Origin: Pseudanabaena sp. CAN_BIN31
Lineage (GTDB): Bacteria > Cyanobacteriota > Cyanobacteriia > Pseudanabaenales > Pseudanabaenaceae
DNA length: 33,986 nucleotides
Reading direction: 5' to 3'
Assembly: GCA_026785865.1 (NCBI GenBank)
Contig: JAJAZG010000324.1
Coordinates: 1 to 33,986, forward strand
Made by a program: the position numbers and the translations under genes. The notes under the pieces were generated by a model, which saw nothing but the letters and a program-made list of their open reading frames with translations, was not told the origin of the DNA and searched no databases. Of the stretch, positions 7,473-15,091 are shown in pieces. Every line of letters starts with the position of its first letter. The first letter of the stretch is position 1.

Positions 7473-7920
7473 ATAGAGCTTTGCGCTGAAGTAATTGGAT
7501 TGGTCTAAATGCTCTCAGCGCATTGTAGGATTGTGGGTAACGCTTGAAAATATAGCGTTCGTATTCGTACCAATCCATTTCTGCTTTTTCTGTATTGCAA
7601 TCCCAACAAATTACCCATAGATTTTTAAATTCCATTGATAGCCAAGGATATTTAGCGCGTGGTAGTTTGTGGTCAATTGTTCTGCCGTTATCTTGGTGAT
7701 AGCGCGTATCACAAATTGGGCAATGTGAATCTGAATGGTCTTTCACCCAGTCTTTACTCTCTTGTGTAGTTCCAAAGGCAGAATTTCCATCAACATAACG
7801 CCAATTTTCGTATTGTTGGTAGTTGTCAAAATTCTTTTCAGTGAGTTTGTGATAGCGATTTTTACCAATCTTATCAACAAGATCAAATAGTTCTTTTAGT
7901 GTTTTGTTTTCAAGATCCAT
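7471..7920 (-). CDS. HNH endonuclease, last gene of the ParA-nuclease cluster
   Basis: A 149-residue HNH nuclease. The zinc knuckles CPIC (67-70) and CWDCN (105-109) flank an HNH strand TIDHKLPRAKYPWLS (His84) and FKNLWVIC. The core DHKLPRAKYPWLS is strikingly like that of the PtuB-type protein at 3534-4400 (DHYLPKAKYPQLS), though the rest differs. The N-terminal 60 residues are charged and helical. It is the fifth and last gene of a minus-strand run (11218 down to 7471) and lies 11 bp after the preceding gene, so it is probably co-transcribed with the ParA and ParB-like genes. No exact HIP1 octamer was seen in it. Role unknown; an effector nuclease is a reasonable guess. Confidence 0.87.
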   Translation of the reverse strand: MDLENKTLKELFDLVDKIGKNRYHKLTEKNFDNYQQYENWRYVDGNSAFGTTQESKDWVKDHSDSHCPICDTRYHQDNGRTIDHKLPRAKYPWLSMEFKNLWVICWDCNTEKAEMDWYEYERYIFKRYPQSYNALRAFRPIQLLQRKAL

Positions 7921-7931
7921 ATTTCTATTTA

Positions 7932-8360
7932 CTAAAACTTTTTATTTCTAGGTTTGGTTTGATATTTGTGAACAGCTTTATTTCCAAAATCAATCACCTC
8001 ATCTTCTGTGTCAGGAAAAGCTTGATCAATCTGCTCGTTAATTCTATTATTTACCTCTGCTAACTTTTGATTGTTGTCCGCGATCTCTTCTGGCGTGAGG
8101 TATTTATTGCCAATGCGATCAGCTTCTAGAAATAGCTCTCCAAGGCTTAAATCATTCAAGTAATCTTGCTCTTGGATTAATTCTTCTATTTTTTGATAGA
8201 GAAGAATAACTTTATCCCAGCCAACATTTTTATAGCCTGATTTTTTTAGCCATTGTTGATCAGGCTTGGTGAGTAAGACTCGATTTTTTGAGTTAGCAAG
8301 TTGTACCTCACGATAACTCATGGATCTAAACGTTCTTTTTTTGTTTTTCTGTTCAGACAT
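7932..8360 (-). CDS. Hypothetical protein in the ParA-nuclease cluster
   Basis: A 142-residue, strongly charged protein I do not recognise. It begins MSEQKNKKRTFRSMSYREV, which is basic and may bind nucleic acid. It continues with helical acidic stretches (YQKIEELIQEQDYLNDLSLGELFLEADRIGNKYL) and ends in a basic tail (HKYQTKPRNKKF). There is no signal peptide or membrane segment. It lies 12 bp after the coiled-coil gene and 11 bp before the HNH gene on the same strand, so it belongs to the same operon. The phrase FLEADRIGNKYL echoes LFDLVDKIGKNRYHKL of the next protein, which may reflect a shared helical interaction element; this is weak. Confidence 0.72.
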   Translation of the reverse strand: MSEQKNKKRTFRSMSYREVQLANSKNRVLLTKPDQQWLKKSGYKNVGWDKVILLYQKIEELIQEQDYLNDLSLGELFLEADRIGNKYLTPEEIADNNQKLAEVNNRINEQIDQAFPDTEDEVIDFGNKAVHKYQTKPRNKKF

Positions 8361-8372
8361 AAATTTATTTTG

Positions 8373-8840
8373 TTAACCTTGTATAGTTTTAAAAAGTTTA
8401 GATACTGCTTTACGAATTTCGCTGTCTTCATATCGCAAAAGCTTGTCACCTTCAATTGTAATTTTCAGTCTAATTGCATCAACCAAGTTTTTTAAATTTC
8501 TATTTTCCTTTTCAAGTTGATCTTTGACCTCAATTAACTGTTCATTGTCTTGTGAAAGTTTCGTGTTTTGCGAGTTTAAAATCTTAGTTTCATTATGCAA
8601 ATTCTTATTTTCTTCGACCTTGAGTGTGATCTCTTTGGTCTTCCTTGTCACCATCCCTTTTTGAGCAGCTTGAAGATTTTGACGATTAATTAGTTCCTTC
8701 CCAGCAAACAAAGAGCTATATTTATAAACAGTAAGCTCATCAGGATTTTGACTAAAATCAAGCCCTTTTAATGCTCTTTCTGCATCCGCTTTTGTCCACC
8801 CCTCGCGGACAAATAAATTTATTGCCTCTGTCTTTTTCAC
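8373..8840 (-). CDS. Coiled-coil protein in the ParA-nuclease cluster
   Basis: A 155-residue protein. Residues 1-60 resemble a small helical domain (VREGWTKADAERALKGLDF). Residues about 70-135 form a long coiled coil rich in Lys, Glu, Asn and Leu (ENKNLHNETKILNSQNTKL, DQLEKENRNLKNLVDAI). A short C-terminal tail ends KAVSKLFKTIQG. No enzymatic motif. Such proteins often oligomerise or bridge partners. It lies between the ParB-like gene (97 bp upstream on the transcript) and the unknown gene (12 bp downstream). The 8841-8936 gap may hold its own promoter. The low GC content and lack of HIP1 suggest acquired DNA. Confidence 0.75.
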   Translation of the reverse strand: MKKTEAINLFVREGWTKADAERALKGLDFSQNPDELTVYKYSSLFAGKELINRQNLQAAQKGMVTRKTKEITLKVEENKNLHNETKILNSQNTKLSQDNEQLIEVKDQLEKENRNLKNLVDAIRLKITIEGDKLLRYEDSEIRKAVSKLFKTIQG

Positions 8841-8936
8841 AAAAATTAATCTACCTTTCTTAAATATAGTAATCTTATTTGGCTTGTAATTTGACTTGTG
8901 AGTAGAGGCAATTCATAAATCACCTCCTACTATTAA

Positions 8937-9824
8937 TTACCATTCGTTAATGATTTTTTGCATGGTCTTTTCGGCAAGTCCCTGAACATTGGCAATTATA
9001 TCTTTAGTTGATTCAAATTTTTGTCCTGATCGCTTTAATCTTTGTTCATGAATTGGTCGGGCAAATTTGCCGCTTTTTGATTGCAATAGCTTGCGCTCTA
9101 AATCAGCAAAGTTCATCGTATTCAAATCATTGAGAACTTGCAATGTCTTAGGATTATCCTCATCAACACCCTGTTTTTTAGAGGTAGTAGATCTCCCTAT
9201 TTTAGATTTATCTATTTTCTCCACTTTACTGGGTTTCTGAGGTTCTGGCTCTGGCGCGATAGGTGATACTGTCGGTTCAACAGATTTGTGAATAGTTGCA
9301 GGGGATAGTAATTGTTTGAAATCTAGTAGATGTGCGTCTAACTGCTGCGTCATTTGATCAATAATTGCTTGAAAACCAGAGCTTATTCGTTTCTCAATCG
9401 TACGTTCAATGGTGGCGGTAAGTTTCTGTTCTAAGCGAATAGAGATCGCCTGTTCTATGTGAGCTAAATCAAATTGTGGGATAGGCGGTGGTGTAATGCT
9501 TTCAACGATCGCAGGGACAGATAGCGATCGCAAAAATTGGTATTGTGCGAGAATAGTTGACTCTAAATTAGGTGGAACCACATAAGCCCGAATCGCCGTA
9601 AATTGATCGTCTATTTCTTGCGCTTTCATCGCTGCATAATATTCAAAATTCCCTTCCAAAATCTGAAATGAAATTGGTGAGATTTTGCGTAATAGAATTG
9701 GGCGAACTGTGTCGCCAGCTTGCAGAAATAAATTAGCAAGTTGCTCAATTTGACTTGGTTGGAATTGAGATAATTCTGGTGGTGTGATCGTATCAAGATC
9801 AATCGAAGATGTTAATAAACTCAT
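8937..9824 (-). CDS. ParB-like protein coupled to the ParA fusion
   Basis: A 295-residue protein whose N-terminal ~85 residues look like a ParB/Srx (ParB N-terminal) domain. TVRPILLRKISPISFQILEGNFEYYAAMKA follows the pattern of the ParB core, but the GERR box of true ParB is replaced by GNFEYY. The middle (about 110-190) is helical and includes EQAISIRLEQKLTATIERTI. Then comes a Pro/Ser-rich linker (EPTVSPIAPEPEPQKPSK) and a basic C-terminal helix region. I see no clear helix-turn-helix. Its start overlaps the stop of the ParA-fusion gene (ATGA), so ParA and this protein are made together as in partition operons. Whether it binds a parS-like site or CTP is unknown. The changed box makes loss of the canonical CTP-binding role possible. 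Confidence 0.75.
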   Translation of the reverse strand: MSLLTSSIDLDTITPPELSQFQPSQIEQLANLFLQAGDTVRPILLRKISPISFQILEGNFEYYAAMKAQEIDDQFTAIRAYVVPPNLESTILAQYQFLRSLSVPAIVESITPPPIPQFDLAHIEQAISIRLEQKLTATIERTIEKRISSGFQAIIDQMTQQLDAHLLDFKQLLSPATIHKSVEPTVSPIAPEPEPQKPSKVEKIDKSKIGRSTTSKKQGVDEDNPKTLQVLNDLNTMNFADLERKLLQSKSGKFARPIHEQRLKRSGQKFESTKDIIANVQGLAEKTMQKIINEW

Positions 9825-11218
9825 GAACGTAATCCTATTTTTTCAAGAATTTCATTAGCTAATTCTTCAAACTCGGCGGCTGACATCGAATCAGGCTTGA
9901 AGTCAAAGATTGACTTAGGATCGGGAATTTGCCGATCGCCTTCCATCACAAAATTATCGATCGCCCGTGACAAATCTTCGCGCTGAAAAATTCGAGTTTC
10001 TAATACTGGAAACCCATAACGATCTTGTACTACCTTCTCTTGTTTAGGTAGAGTTGCCTTAATGTAATTTGCATTAGTCAAGATTTTGGAAGGCAAAACT
10101 CCAAGAATATTGATCGGCGATCGGCTAATGAAACCACGAAATTCATCAATTTCTTCAATGAAATTTTTGACGTTGCGTAAACCCTCATTGGCAAAAGGCT
10201 TAAGGTCAGAGGGAATGATTAAATAATCACAGGCAATCAGCGCGATTTTGGCATATAGATTGAGGGATGGTGGCGTATCAATTAAAACCAGATCATAATT
10301 ATCTTTTACGAGTTCTAACTTCTTGACTAGCTGAAGTTTAGAACTTTCTTTGTCAATCAAGTTTGCTTCTTGCCAAATCAGATTGATATGAGCAGGAATA
10401 ACATCTACTTCAGGATAAGTAAAACTTCCTTTTAAAGCAATCTCAGGAATATAATTAGATTTGGGATAGAAGACGACATTATAGATATTGCTATCTTTGA
10501 GCGTGTCGTCTTCTTCGGTATCAAACTTCATTAGCCCTGCCGCATAGGTGGTATTTGCTTGACTATCGAGATCGATAATCAAAACCTTTAAACCCTTACG
10601 ACTCATTGCGGCAGCAAGATTAATTGTCGTTGTCGTTTTACCGACACCGCCTTTGTTGTGATAGATGGCGATCGTTTTCATGATTTTAGATGCTGGAGTT
10701 AGGAGCGATATACTTTTAGAAGCTGGATCGATGACATCAACCTGAATAGGAAGATTAATCAAAGGGATAGATTTATTTGTTTCAAGCCCCGCTAATTTAG
10801 CTCTGCCAATAATATCGCTAATTTTCTCGATTTTGTCAGTAATTTCTGAACCTTGACATTGAAAGGTCAGATCTAGGCGATCGCCCATCAGTTCATAAAT
10901 CCGAAAATCCTTGCCATTGGTCAAAACTCCATACATAACTTGCAGCTTGGTTAAATAACGAGTCAGCCGCCGCACATGAAAATTGAGATTTTGGTTAGGA
11001 TGTTTCGCCTCGATCACCACACAAGTTTTCGGTGCCGAATCTCTATTGCTCGAAAAAATTGGGCTAGTCAGGGCTAAGAAATCTAAACGAATGCTACCAA
11101 AGGCAACTTCTTGATGCCATTTGCTCGCGTCGTAACCAAGCGTAGGCAGGAGATACTGCACAATTAATTTACTTTCAACTTCGCTCTCATTACGGCAAAG
11201 CTTAGGATCGAATTTCAT
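9821..11218 (-). CDS. ParA-type ATPase fused to an N-terminal HsdR-N-like PD-(D/E)XK nuclease domain
   Basis: A 465-residue two-domain protein. Residues 1-~125 match the N-terminal domain of type I restriction R subunits: ESEVESKLIVQYLLPTLGY, then Asp46 in SIRLDFLAL and Glu70-x-Lys72 in CVVIEAKHPNQN, a complete D...ExK nuclease signature, followed by LQVMYGVLTNGKDFRIYE. After a linker, residues 180-465 are a ParA/Soj ATPase: deviant Walker A YHNKGGVGKTTT (Lys189, Lys194), IIDLDSQANTT, and Walker B VLIDTPPSL (Asp314). There is one continuous frame with no frameshift. It is first in a five-gene minus-strand operon with a coupled ParB-like gene. ParA proteins position plasmids or protein cargo; joining one to a nuclease domain is unusual and suggests DNA surveillance or plasmid-linked defence. 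Function is inference. Confidence 0.87.
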   Translation of the reverse strand: MKFDPKLCRNESEVESKLIVQYLLPTLGYDASKWHQEVAFGSIRLDFLALTSPIFSSNRDSAPKTCVVIEAKHPNQNLNFHVRRLTRYLTKLQVMYGVLTNGKDFRIYELMGDRLDLTFQCQGSEITDKIEKISDIIGRAKLAGLETNKSIPLINLPIQVDVIDPASKSISLLTPASKIMKTIAIYHNKGGVGKTTTTINLAAAMSRKGLKVLIIDLDSQANTTYAAGLMKFDTEEDDTLKDSNIYNVVFYPKSNYIPEIALKGSFTYPEVDVIPAHINLIWQEANLIDKESSKLQLVKKLELVKDNYDLVLIDTPPSLNLYAKIALIACDYLIIPSDLKPFANEGLRNVKNFIEEIDEFRGFISRSPINILGVLPSKILTNANYIKATLPKQEKVVQDRYGFPVLETRIFQREDLSRAIDNFVMEGDRQIPDPKSIFDFKPDSMSAAEFEELANEILEKIGLRS

Positions 11219-11234
11219 TACTACTGCATCTAAT

Positions 11235-11262
11235 CTTCATTACATTCTAAGACTAAATGAAG
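11235..11262. promoter_or_regulatory. Possible operator upstream of the ParA-fusion gene
   Basis: Inverted repeat CTTCATT (11235-11241) and AATGAAG (11256-11262), with 14 bases between, lying 17-44 bases upstream of the ParA-fusion start. ParA/ParB operons often autoregulate through such sites. The arms are short and could be chance. Confidence 0.3.
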
Positions 11263-11274
11263 CCAATTTCTAGA

Positions 11275-11330
11275 AAAAACAAAACATAAAAGGCTGTGGC
11301 GATCGCCGCAGCCTTTTATGTTTTGTTTTT
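11275..11330 (-). terminator. Rho-independent terminator of coaX
   Basis: A very long hairpin. The arms read AAAAACAAAACATAAAAGGC / GCCTTTTATGTTTTGTTTTT, and the centre is the palindrome GGCGATCGCC with one G-U pair beside it. On the minus strand it ends in a T-run. The coaX stop codon (11316-11318) lies inside the stem, so the last coaX codons are part of the terminator. Confidence 0.88.
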
Positions 11331-12044
11331 AAAGCAACAAGCCCATATCCCCAAAAAAATTAAATATTGATCGAGTTGATGGATCGCATTAATCCCCAAT
11401 CCCCACGCTCTTAGCCGATCGCCATCACCGCCCGTCAAAATCACCTGACTATCAGGAAACTGCGATCGCCAATCATTTATATAAGATTGCAAACCCGCTA
11501 AAAGTAGATGCGCGACTCCGCCCTGAATGGCGCTAACCGTATCATTCGCCCATCGCGTTGGCAAAGTTTCAGGAATTGGCAGATCTGGTAAAGCCGCCGT
11601 ATTTTGATGTAAACAAGCAAACTGCGATCGCAAACCTGCCACGATCGCGCCACCAACTAAACTTTTATTCGCGTCAATGCCTGTCAAAGTTAGCGCCGTC
11701 CCCGCATCAATCACTAATACTGGATAGCCATAGATTTCTCCTGCACCAAATGCTGCCAAAGCGCGATCGACTCCCAGCGTGGCATACAAGCCTTGTAATG
11801 GCACATCGGGCGTTGTGATGATTTGAGTTTGCGTGAGACTATGCCAATAGGTGACGATATGGGGAACGACTGAGGCGATCGCAATCCGCTCAAAATGTCT
11901 CGAGGCAAGTTTTGTTTCTAAAATTTGCAGTTGCTCGTGCGTATATGCATATTCCTCAAGTATTTGGCGATCGCGCCCAAAAATAACTGCTTTAATTCTG
12001 GTATTGCCGATCGCGATCGCTAGTTGTGCTTGAGACTCGCTCAT
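11316..12044 (-). CDS. coaX: Type III pantothenate kinase
   Basis: A 242-residue ASKHA-fold kinase that phosphorylates pantothenate, the first step of coenzyme A synthesis. Motifs seen: the phosphate loop AIAIGNTRIK (residues 9-18), the pantothenate/dimer motif GVDRALAAFGA (91-101), VIDAGTALTLTG (111-122) with Asp113, and GGAIVAGLRSQFACLHQNTAALP (131-153). One oddity: the first motif is normally DxGNT, but the Asp position is Ala11 here. I think some cyanobacterial homologues share a changed residue at this spot, but could not check. The gene is monocistronic, divergent from the RDD gene and ends in a strong hairpin. Confidence 0.93.
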   Translation of the reverse strand: MSESQAQLAIAIGNTRIKAVIFGRDRQILEEYAYTHEQLQILETKLASRHFERIAIASVVPHIVTYWHSLTQTQIITTPDVPLQGLYATLGVDRALAAFGAGEIYGYPVLVIDAGTALTLTGIDANKSLVGGAIVAGLRSQFACLHQNTAALPDLPIPETLPTRWANDTVSAIQGGVAHLLLAGLQSYINDWRSQFPDSQVILTGGDGDRLRAWGLGINAIHQLDQYLIFLGIWACCFKNKT

Positions 12045-12151
12045 AGTAAGCTCTTTTTTGAAAAATGCTATATCAGATTAGAATAGGACGAGCGATCGAG
12101 AAATAATCTTAGATTATCGCTATCTCCGCCTATTTTTAAAACTTCTTAACA

Positions 12152-13036
12152 ATGGACTTCGAGCCAGCTTACAGCCGCTATCCCCTTGCCACGGTCAACC
12201 AACGACTCGGAGCGCTGATCATTGATTTATTGAGTTGTTGGTTTATATCAGAGTTGATCGAATCTCTGCTATCCCTTGACCGATCTAATCCTCTGCGCTT
12301 CGTCATATTTATGGTGACGTGGTTTATATTTCGGATATTTACCGCCGCACGCGGACAGGGACAGAGCTTCGGCAGGTGGCTAATGAGTATTCGCGTCATT
12401 GATGCTGAATATGGTAAAACTGCTGGATTTGCAGCTTTCTTTAAACGCGAGATTTTTGTATTCGTTTGCTCTTTGTTTTTGATTGAAACGATTACATCGA
12501 CGCTGATTGTGTTTGCATGGATTCCTTTTGCTGCTGATGCTGCTTTTGCGATCGTGGATAACGAAAAACGTCAAGCCTTTCACGATCGCATTAGTGGCAC
12601 AATCTCCATCCAAAGCCGTAAAGGATTTGCGATCGATCAAAAATTAGGCAAGCTTTTTAATCAAGCAGGGCAGCAAGCCACCAAGCTCTATCAAAGTCGG
12701 CAAGAGCAAGCTCCCGATGAATATGGCGCTCCACGTTCCAAACCCAAGCGCCGACCTCGTACAAAATCTCGACCACCTCAAGATTTCGACCGTGATGACG
12801 ATCGCAATTACGCCAGCCCCTATGCAGATCCTTACGCCGAACCCTTAGAAGATCTCTACAATTCAAATACTTCTAAGAGCGCTTACAAAGGTGATGTTAA
12901 CAACTTTGATAATTGGAACAAAGATGATGACCGTGATGATTATGGCGATCGCCCAAATCAAGATTTAGATCAAGAGCCATATCAAGATGAACCACCCGTT
13001 GGGCGATCGTCGGGTCGTCGTCCAAGGCGCAGATAA
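12152..13036 (+). CDS. RDD-family membrane protein with a charged disordered tail
   Basis: A 294-residue protein. The first ~155 residues form an RDD domain with three hydrophobic segments (about 20-42, 49-65 and 108-130). The family-defining Arg and Asp are present in NQRLGALIIDLL, and GRWLMSIRVID and NEKRQAFHDRISGT match the conserved second half. The C-terminal ~130 residues are hydrophilic and low-complexity (Arg/Pro then Asp/Asn/Tyr rich, e.g. RDDDRNYASPYADPYAEP) and are probably disordered in the cytoplasm. Some RDD proteins act as Na+/H+ antiporters or transport accessories; the role here is unknown. Two HIP1 octamers and a shared hairpin terminator suggest a stable resident gene. Confidence 0.88.
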   Translation: MDFEPAYSRYPLATVNQRLGALIIDLLSCWFISELIESLLSLDRSNPLRFVIFMVTWFIFRIFTAARGQGQSFGRWLMSIRVIDAEYGKTAGFAAFFKREIFVFVCSLFLIETITSTLIVFAWIPFAADAAFAIVDNEKRQAFHDRISGTISIQSRKGFAIDQKLGKLFNQAGQQATKLYQSRQEQAPDEYGAPRSKPKRRPRTKSRPPQDFDRDDDRNYASPYADPYAEPLEDLYNSNTSKSAYKGDVNNFDNWNKDDDRDDYGDRPNQDLDQEPYQDEPPVGRSSGRRPRRR

Positions 13037-13069
13037 AAAAAGCTTGTAGCGTGTGCTACAAGCTTTTTT
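13036..13069. terminator. Bidirectional terminator between RDD and TPR genes
   Basis: A 15-bp perfect stem, AAAAAAGCTTGTAGC (13036-13050) and its complement (13055-13069), with a GTGT loop. T- and A-runs on both sides let it serve both convergent genes. The arm is of the AAAAAGCT type found at several other operon ends in this window. Confidence 0.9.
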
Positions 13070-13076
13070 GTATAGC

Positions 13077-14972
13077 TTAAGATTCTCCTTGTCGATAACG
13101 ATTAATCAAATTTGGCAAATGGTCAAATCCATCTACACCAATTAGAGCGATTAAACGCGATCGCTGTTGTTGCAATAGATTCGTGAATCCCTCCGCGCCT
13201 AATTTACCTTGCAAAATTACCACCAAAGCCGCCGACTGTTGCCATAATTTACTATGACGCTGTTCTAGTAGATACATTCCCAAACAGGCGTGATAGGTTG
13301 CCATTTCTAATTGATTAAGTTGATAGAATGCTTCACCGAGATAGGCATGACTGAGCGCTTGTAAATCGCGATCGCCGATTTGTTGCGTTATTGCTAAGCC
13401 TCTCTCTAAAGCGATTTGCGCTTGACTTGGTTGCTCGATCGCCACATAAGCCGTCCCCAGACCGACCCAACAGAGCGCTTGATTTTGGAAATCATTCAGC
13501 TTCTCAGATAGCTTCTGTCCGCGTTCCAAATGAGCGATCGGAATTTCTAATTCTTCAGGTGTAATCGATTCCTGTTGTCGGGCGATCATCACCTCGCTGT
13601 AGCCCAAATTTGCCAGCGCATTCGCTTCCCCTTGTCGATCGCCACCTTGTCGCGCCAGAATCAATGCTCTCTGGGCTTGCGATTCACTGGTGCTAAAATC
13701 TTTTTGAATGAGACTAATCCGACTGAGATGATTGAGATTGGCAATTTCGCAGCGTTGATCGCCGACTTCACGGGCAAGATTTAGAGCTTCTTGATGCAGG
13801 GCGATCGCCTCTTGGTGATATCCCATCCAAGCTTTAGAATAGCCTAAAACTGTGAGGATTCGCGCCTTTTCGCCTGTGTTCTCAGCTTCCTTGAGCGGTT
13901 GATCGAGGTAGCTAATTGTTTCTCGAAAACTCTCACCTGAAAAGGAGGCAAATACACCACCATAAAGCGGAAAGTTTTCGCGCTGGGCAAAGGTTCGCAA
14001 GGTTTGTAAACTAATCCGAAAACAAATTTTTGCTAGAGATTGGCGATCGCGTTCTGATAATTGCGGCGCATTTTGGAAGCCACTACTAAGTTCACCCCAG
14101 ATCATCGCAAAGGCGACAAAGGTAGTCCCCGTCATATGTAGCCCTGCTTTTGCGTCATAGAGCTGTTGATCGAACCAGCGCACTAATCCATTTTGTAAAT
14201 ATCTCAATAGAATCGACAGTTCCACCCAAGCACTAATATCGATGCGACCTTGTGATTGCGCGATCGCTGCTGCTGATTGGTTGCTCGCCTGTGCTGCAAA
14301 TAGATCGCGAGGTAAGGGACTGGTCATCTGTTGCGCCCAACTATGCCATGGGCCAGTCACCTTAGAGCGTTCAAATCCCACTTGTCGCTGTGATGCGTAT
14401 AGCCAACTAACGAGGGAACCTTCCAAAATGTCGAAATCTGCTAAGCCGCGAGTGAGTCCGATCGCAAACTGACGCAGTATAAAAGCTTCCGAATCATCGG
14501 CTAAAGTCTCGGCTGATTTCTGCAATAATTCAGCTAGTAATTGAAGATGTTGGCGCTCAAAAACGGGCGAATGATTGGGGTCGAGAACTTGGGTTAAAGT
14601 CGCAAAACGCTCTTGAGGTTCGGCATTAAGAATAGTCTGCAATCCTCTATTACATGTATCTTGAAGTTGATAGTTTTTTTGCCACTGTTCCCATGCATCA
14701 TTGAGAATCTTCATGGCGCGGAGTTTCTGACTCGCTTTCGCCTGTTTCATTTCATCAGTTTGCGCCGCAAAATTTGCTTGCAGTAGTTGAGAATGTTCTT
14801 CCAAAGCCCGTTCAAATATCTCCCCTGTCCCCGTCTCTAAACTCTCACTGAGAATGCGATAGACATGTTCTTTTGATAGCAATTTGCCATTTTCGATATT
14901 GATAATGAGGCGATCAACAAAAATATTGTAGCGATCGCGAGTTGAGAGTGGTTTGCTGGCAGGATCTGACAT
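13077..14972 (-). CDS. Large TPR-repeat protein
   Basis: A 631-residue cytoplasmic protein. The N-terminal ~350 residues are helical without a recognised catalytic motif (MSDPASKPLSTRDRYNIFVD start). Residues about 375-585 contain at least five tetratricopeptide repeats, visible as alternating motifs such as ARILTVLGYSKAWMGYHQ..., ANALANLGYSEV and LGTAYVAIEQPSQAQIALERG. Proteins of this layout are widespread in cyanobacteria and probably scaffold protein complexes; no specific partner can be named. It stands alone on the minus strand, shares a terminator with the RDD gene, and is followed upstream by a 119-bp AT-rich gap that should hold its promoter. It contains HIP1 octamers, so it is a resident gene. 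Confidence 0.85.
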   Translation of the reverse strand: MSDPASKPLSTRDRYNIFVDRLIINIENGKLLSKEHVYRILSESLETGTGEIFERALEEHSQLLQANFAAQTDEMKQAKASQKLRAMKILNDAWEQWQKNYQLQDTCNRGLQTILNAEPQERFATLTQVLDPNHSPVFERQHLQLLAELLQKSAETLADDSEAFILRQFAIGLTRGLADFDILEGSLVSWLYASQRQVGFERSKVTGPWHSWAQQMTSPLPRDLFAAQASNQSAAAIAQSQGRIDISAWVELSILLRYLQNGLVRWFDQQLYDAKAGLHMTGTTFVAFAMIWGELSSGFQNAPQLSERDRQSLAKICFRISLQTLRTFAQRENFPLYGGVFASFSGESFRETISYLDQPLKEAENTGEKARILTVLGYSKAWMGYHQEAIALHQEALNLAREVGDQRCEIANLNHLSRISLIQKDFSTSESQAQRALILARQGGDRQGEANALANLGYSEVMIARQQESITPEELEIPIAHLERGQKLSEKLNDFQNQALCWVGLGTAYVAIEQPSQAQIALERGLAITQQIGDRDLQALSHAYLGEAFYQLNQLEMATYHACLGMYLLEQRHSKLWQQSAALVVILQGKLGAEGFTNLLQQQRSRLIALIGVDGFDHLPNLINRYRQGES

Positions 14973-15091
14973 ATCGGTTTATGGGGTGGACATCTAAATG
15001 TATTGTATGGTTTTGCCAAGTCAGAATTAAATATGATAATTAGAATATTCTTATAAGCTACACTCATTTTACGATATCAGAAATATCTCAG

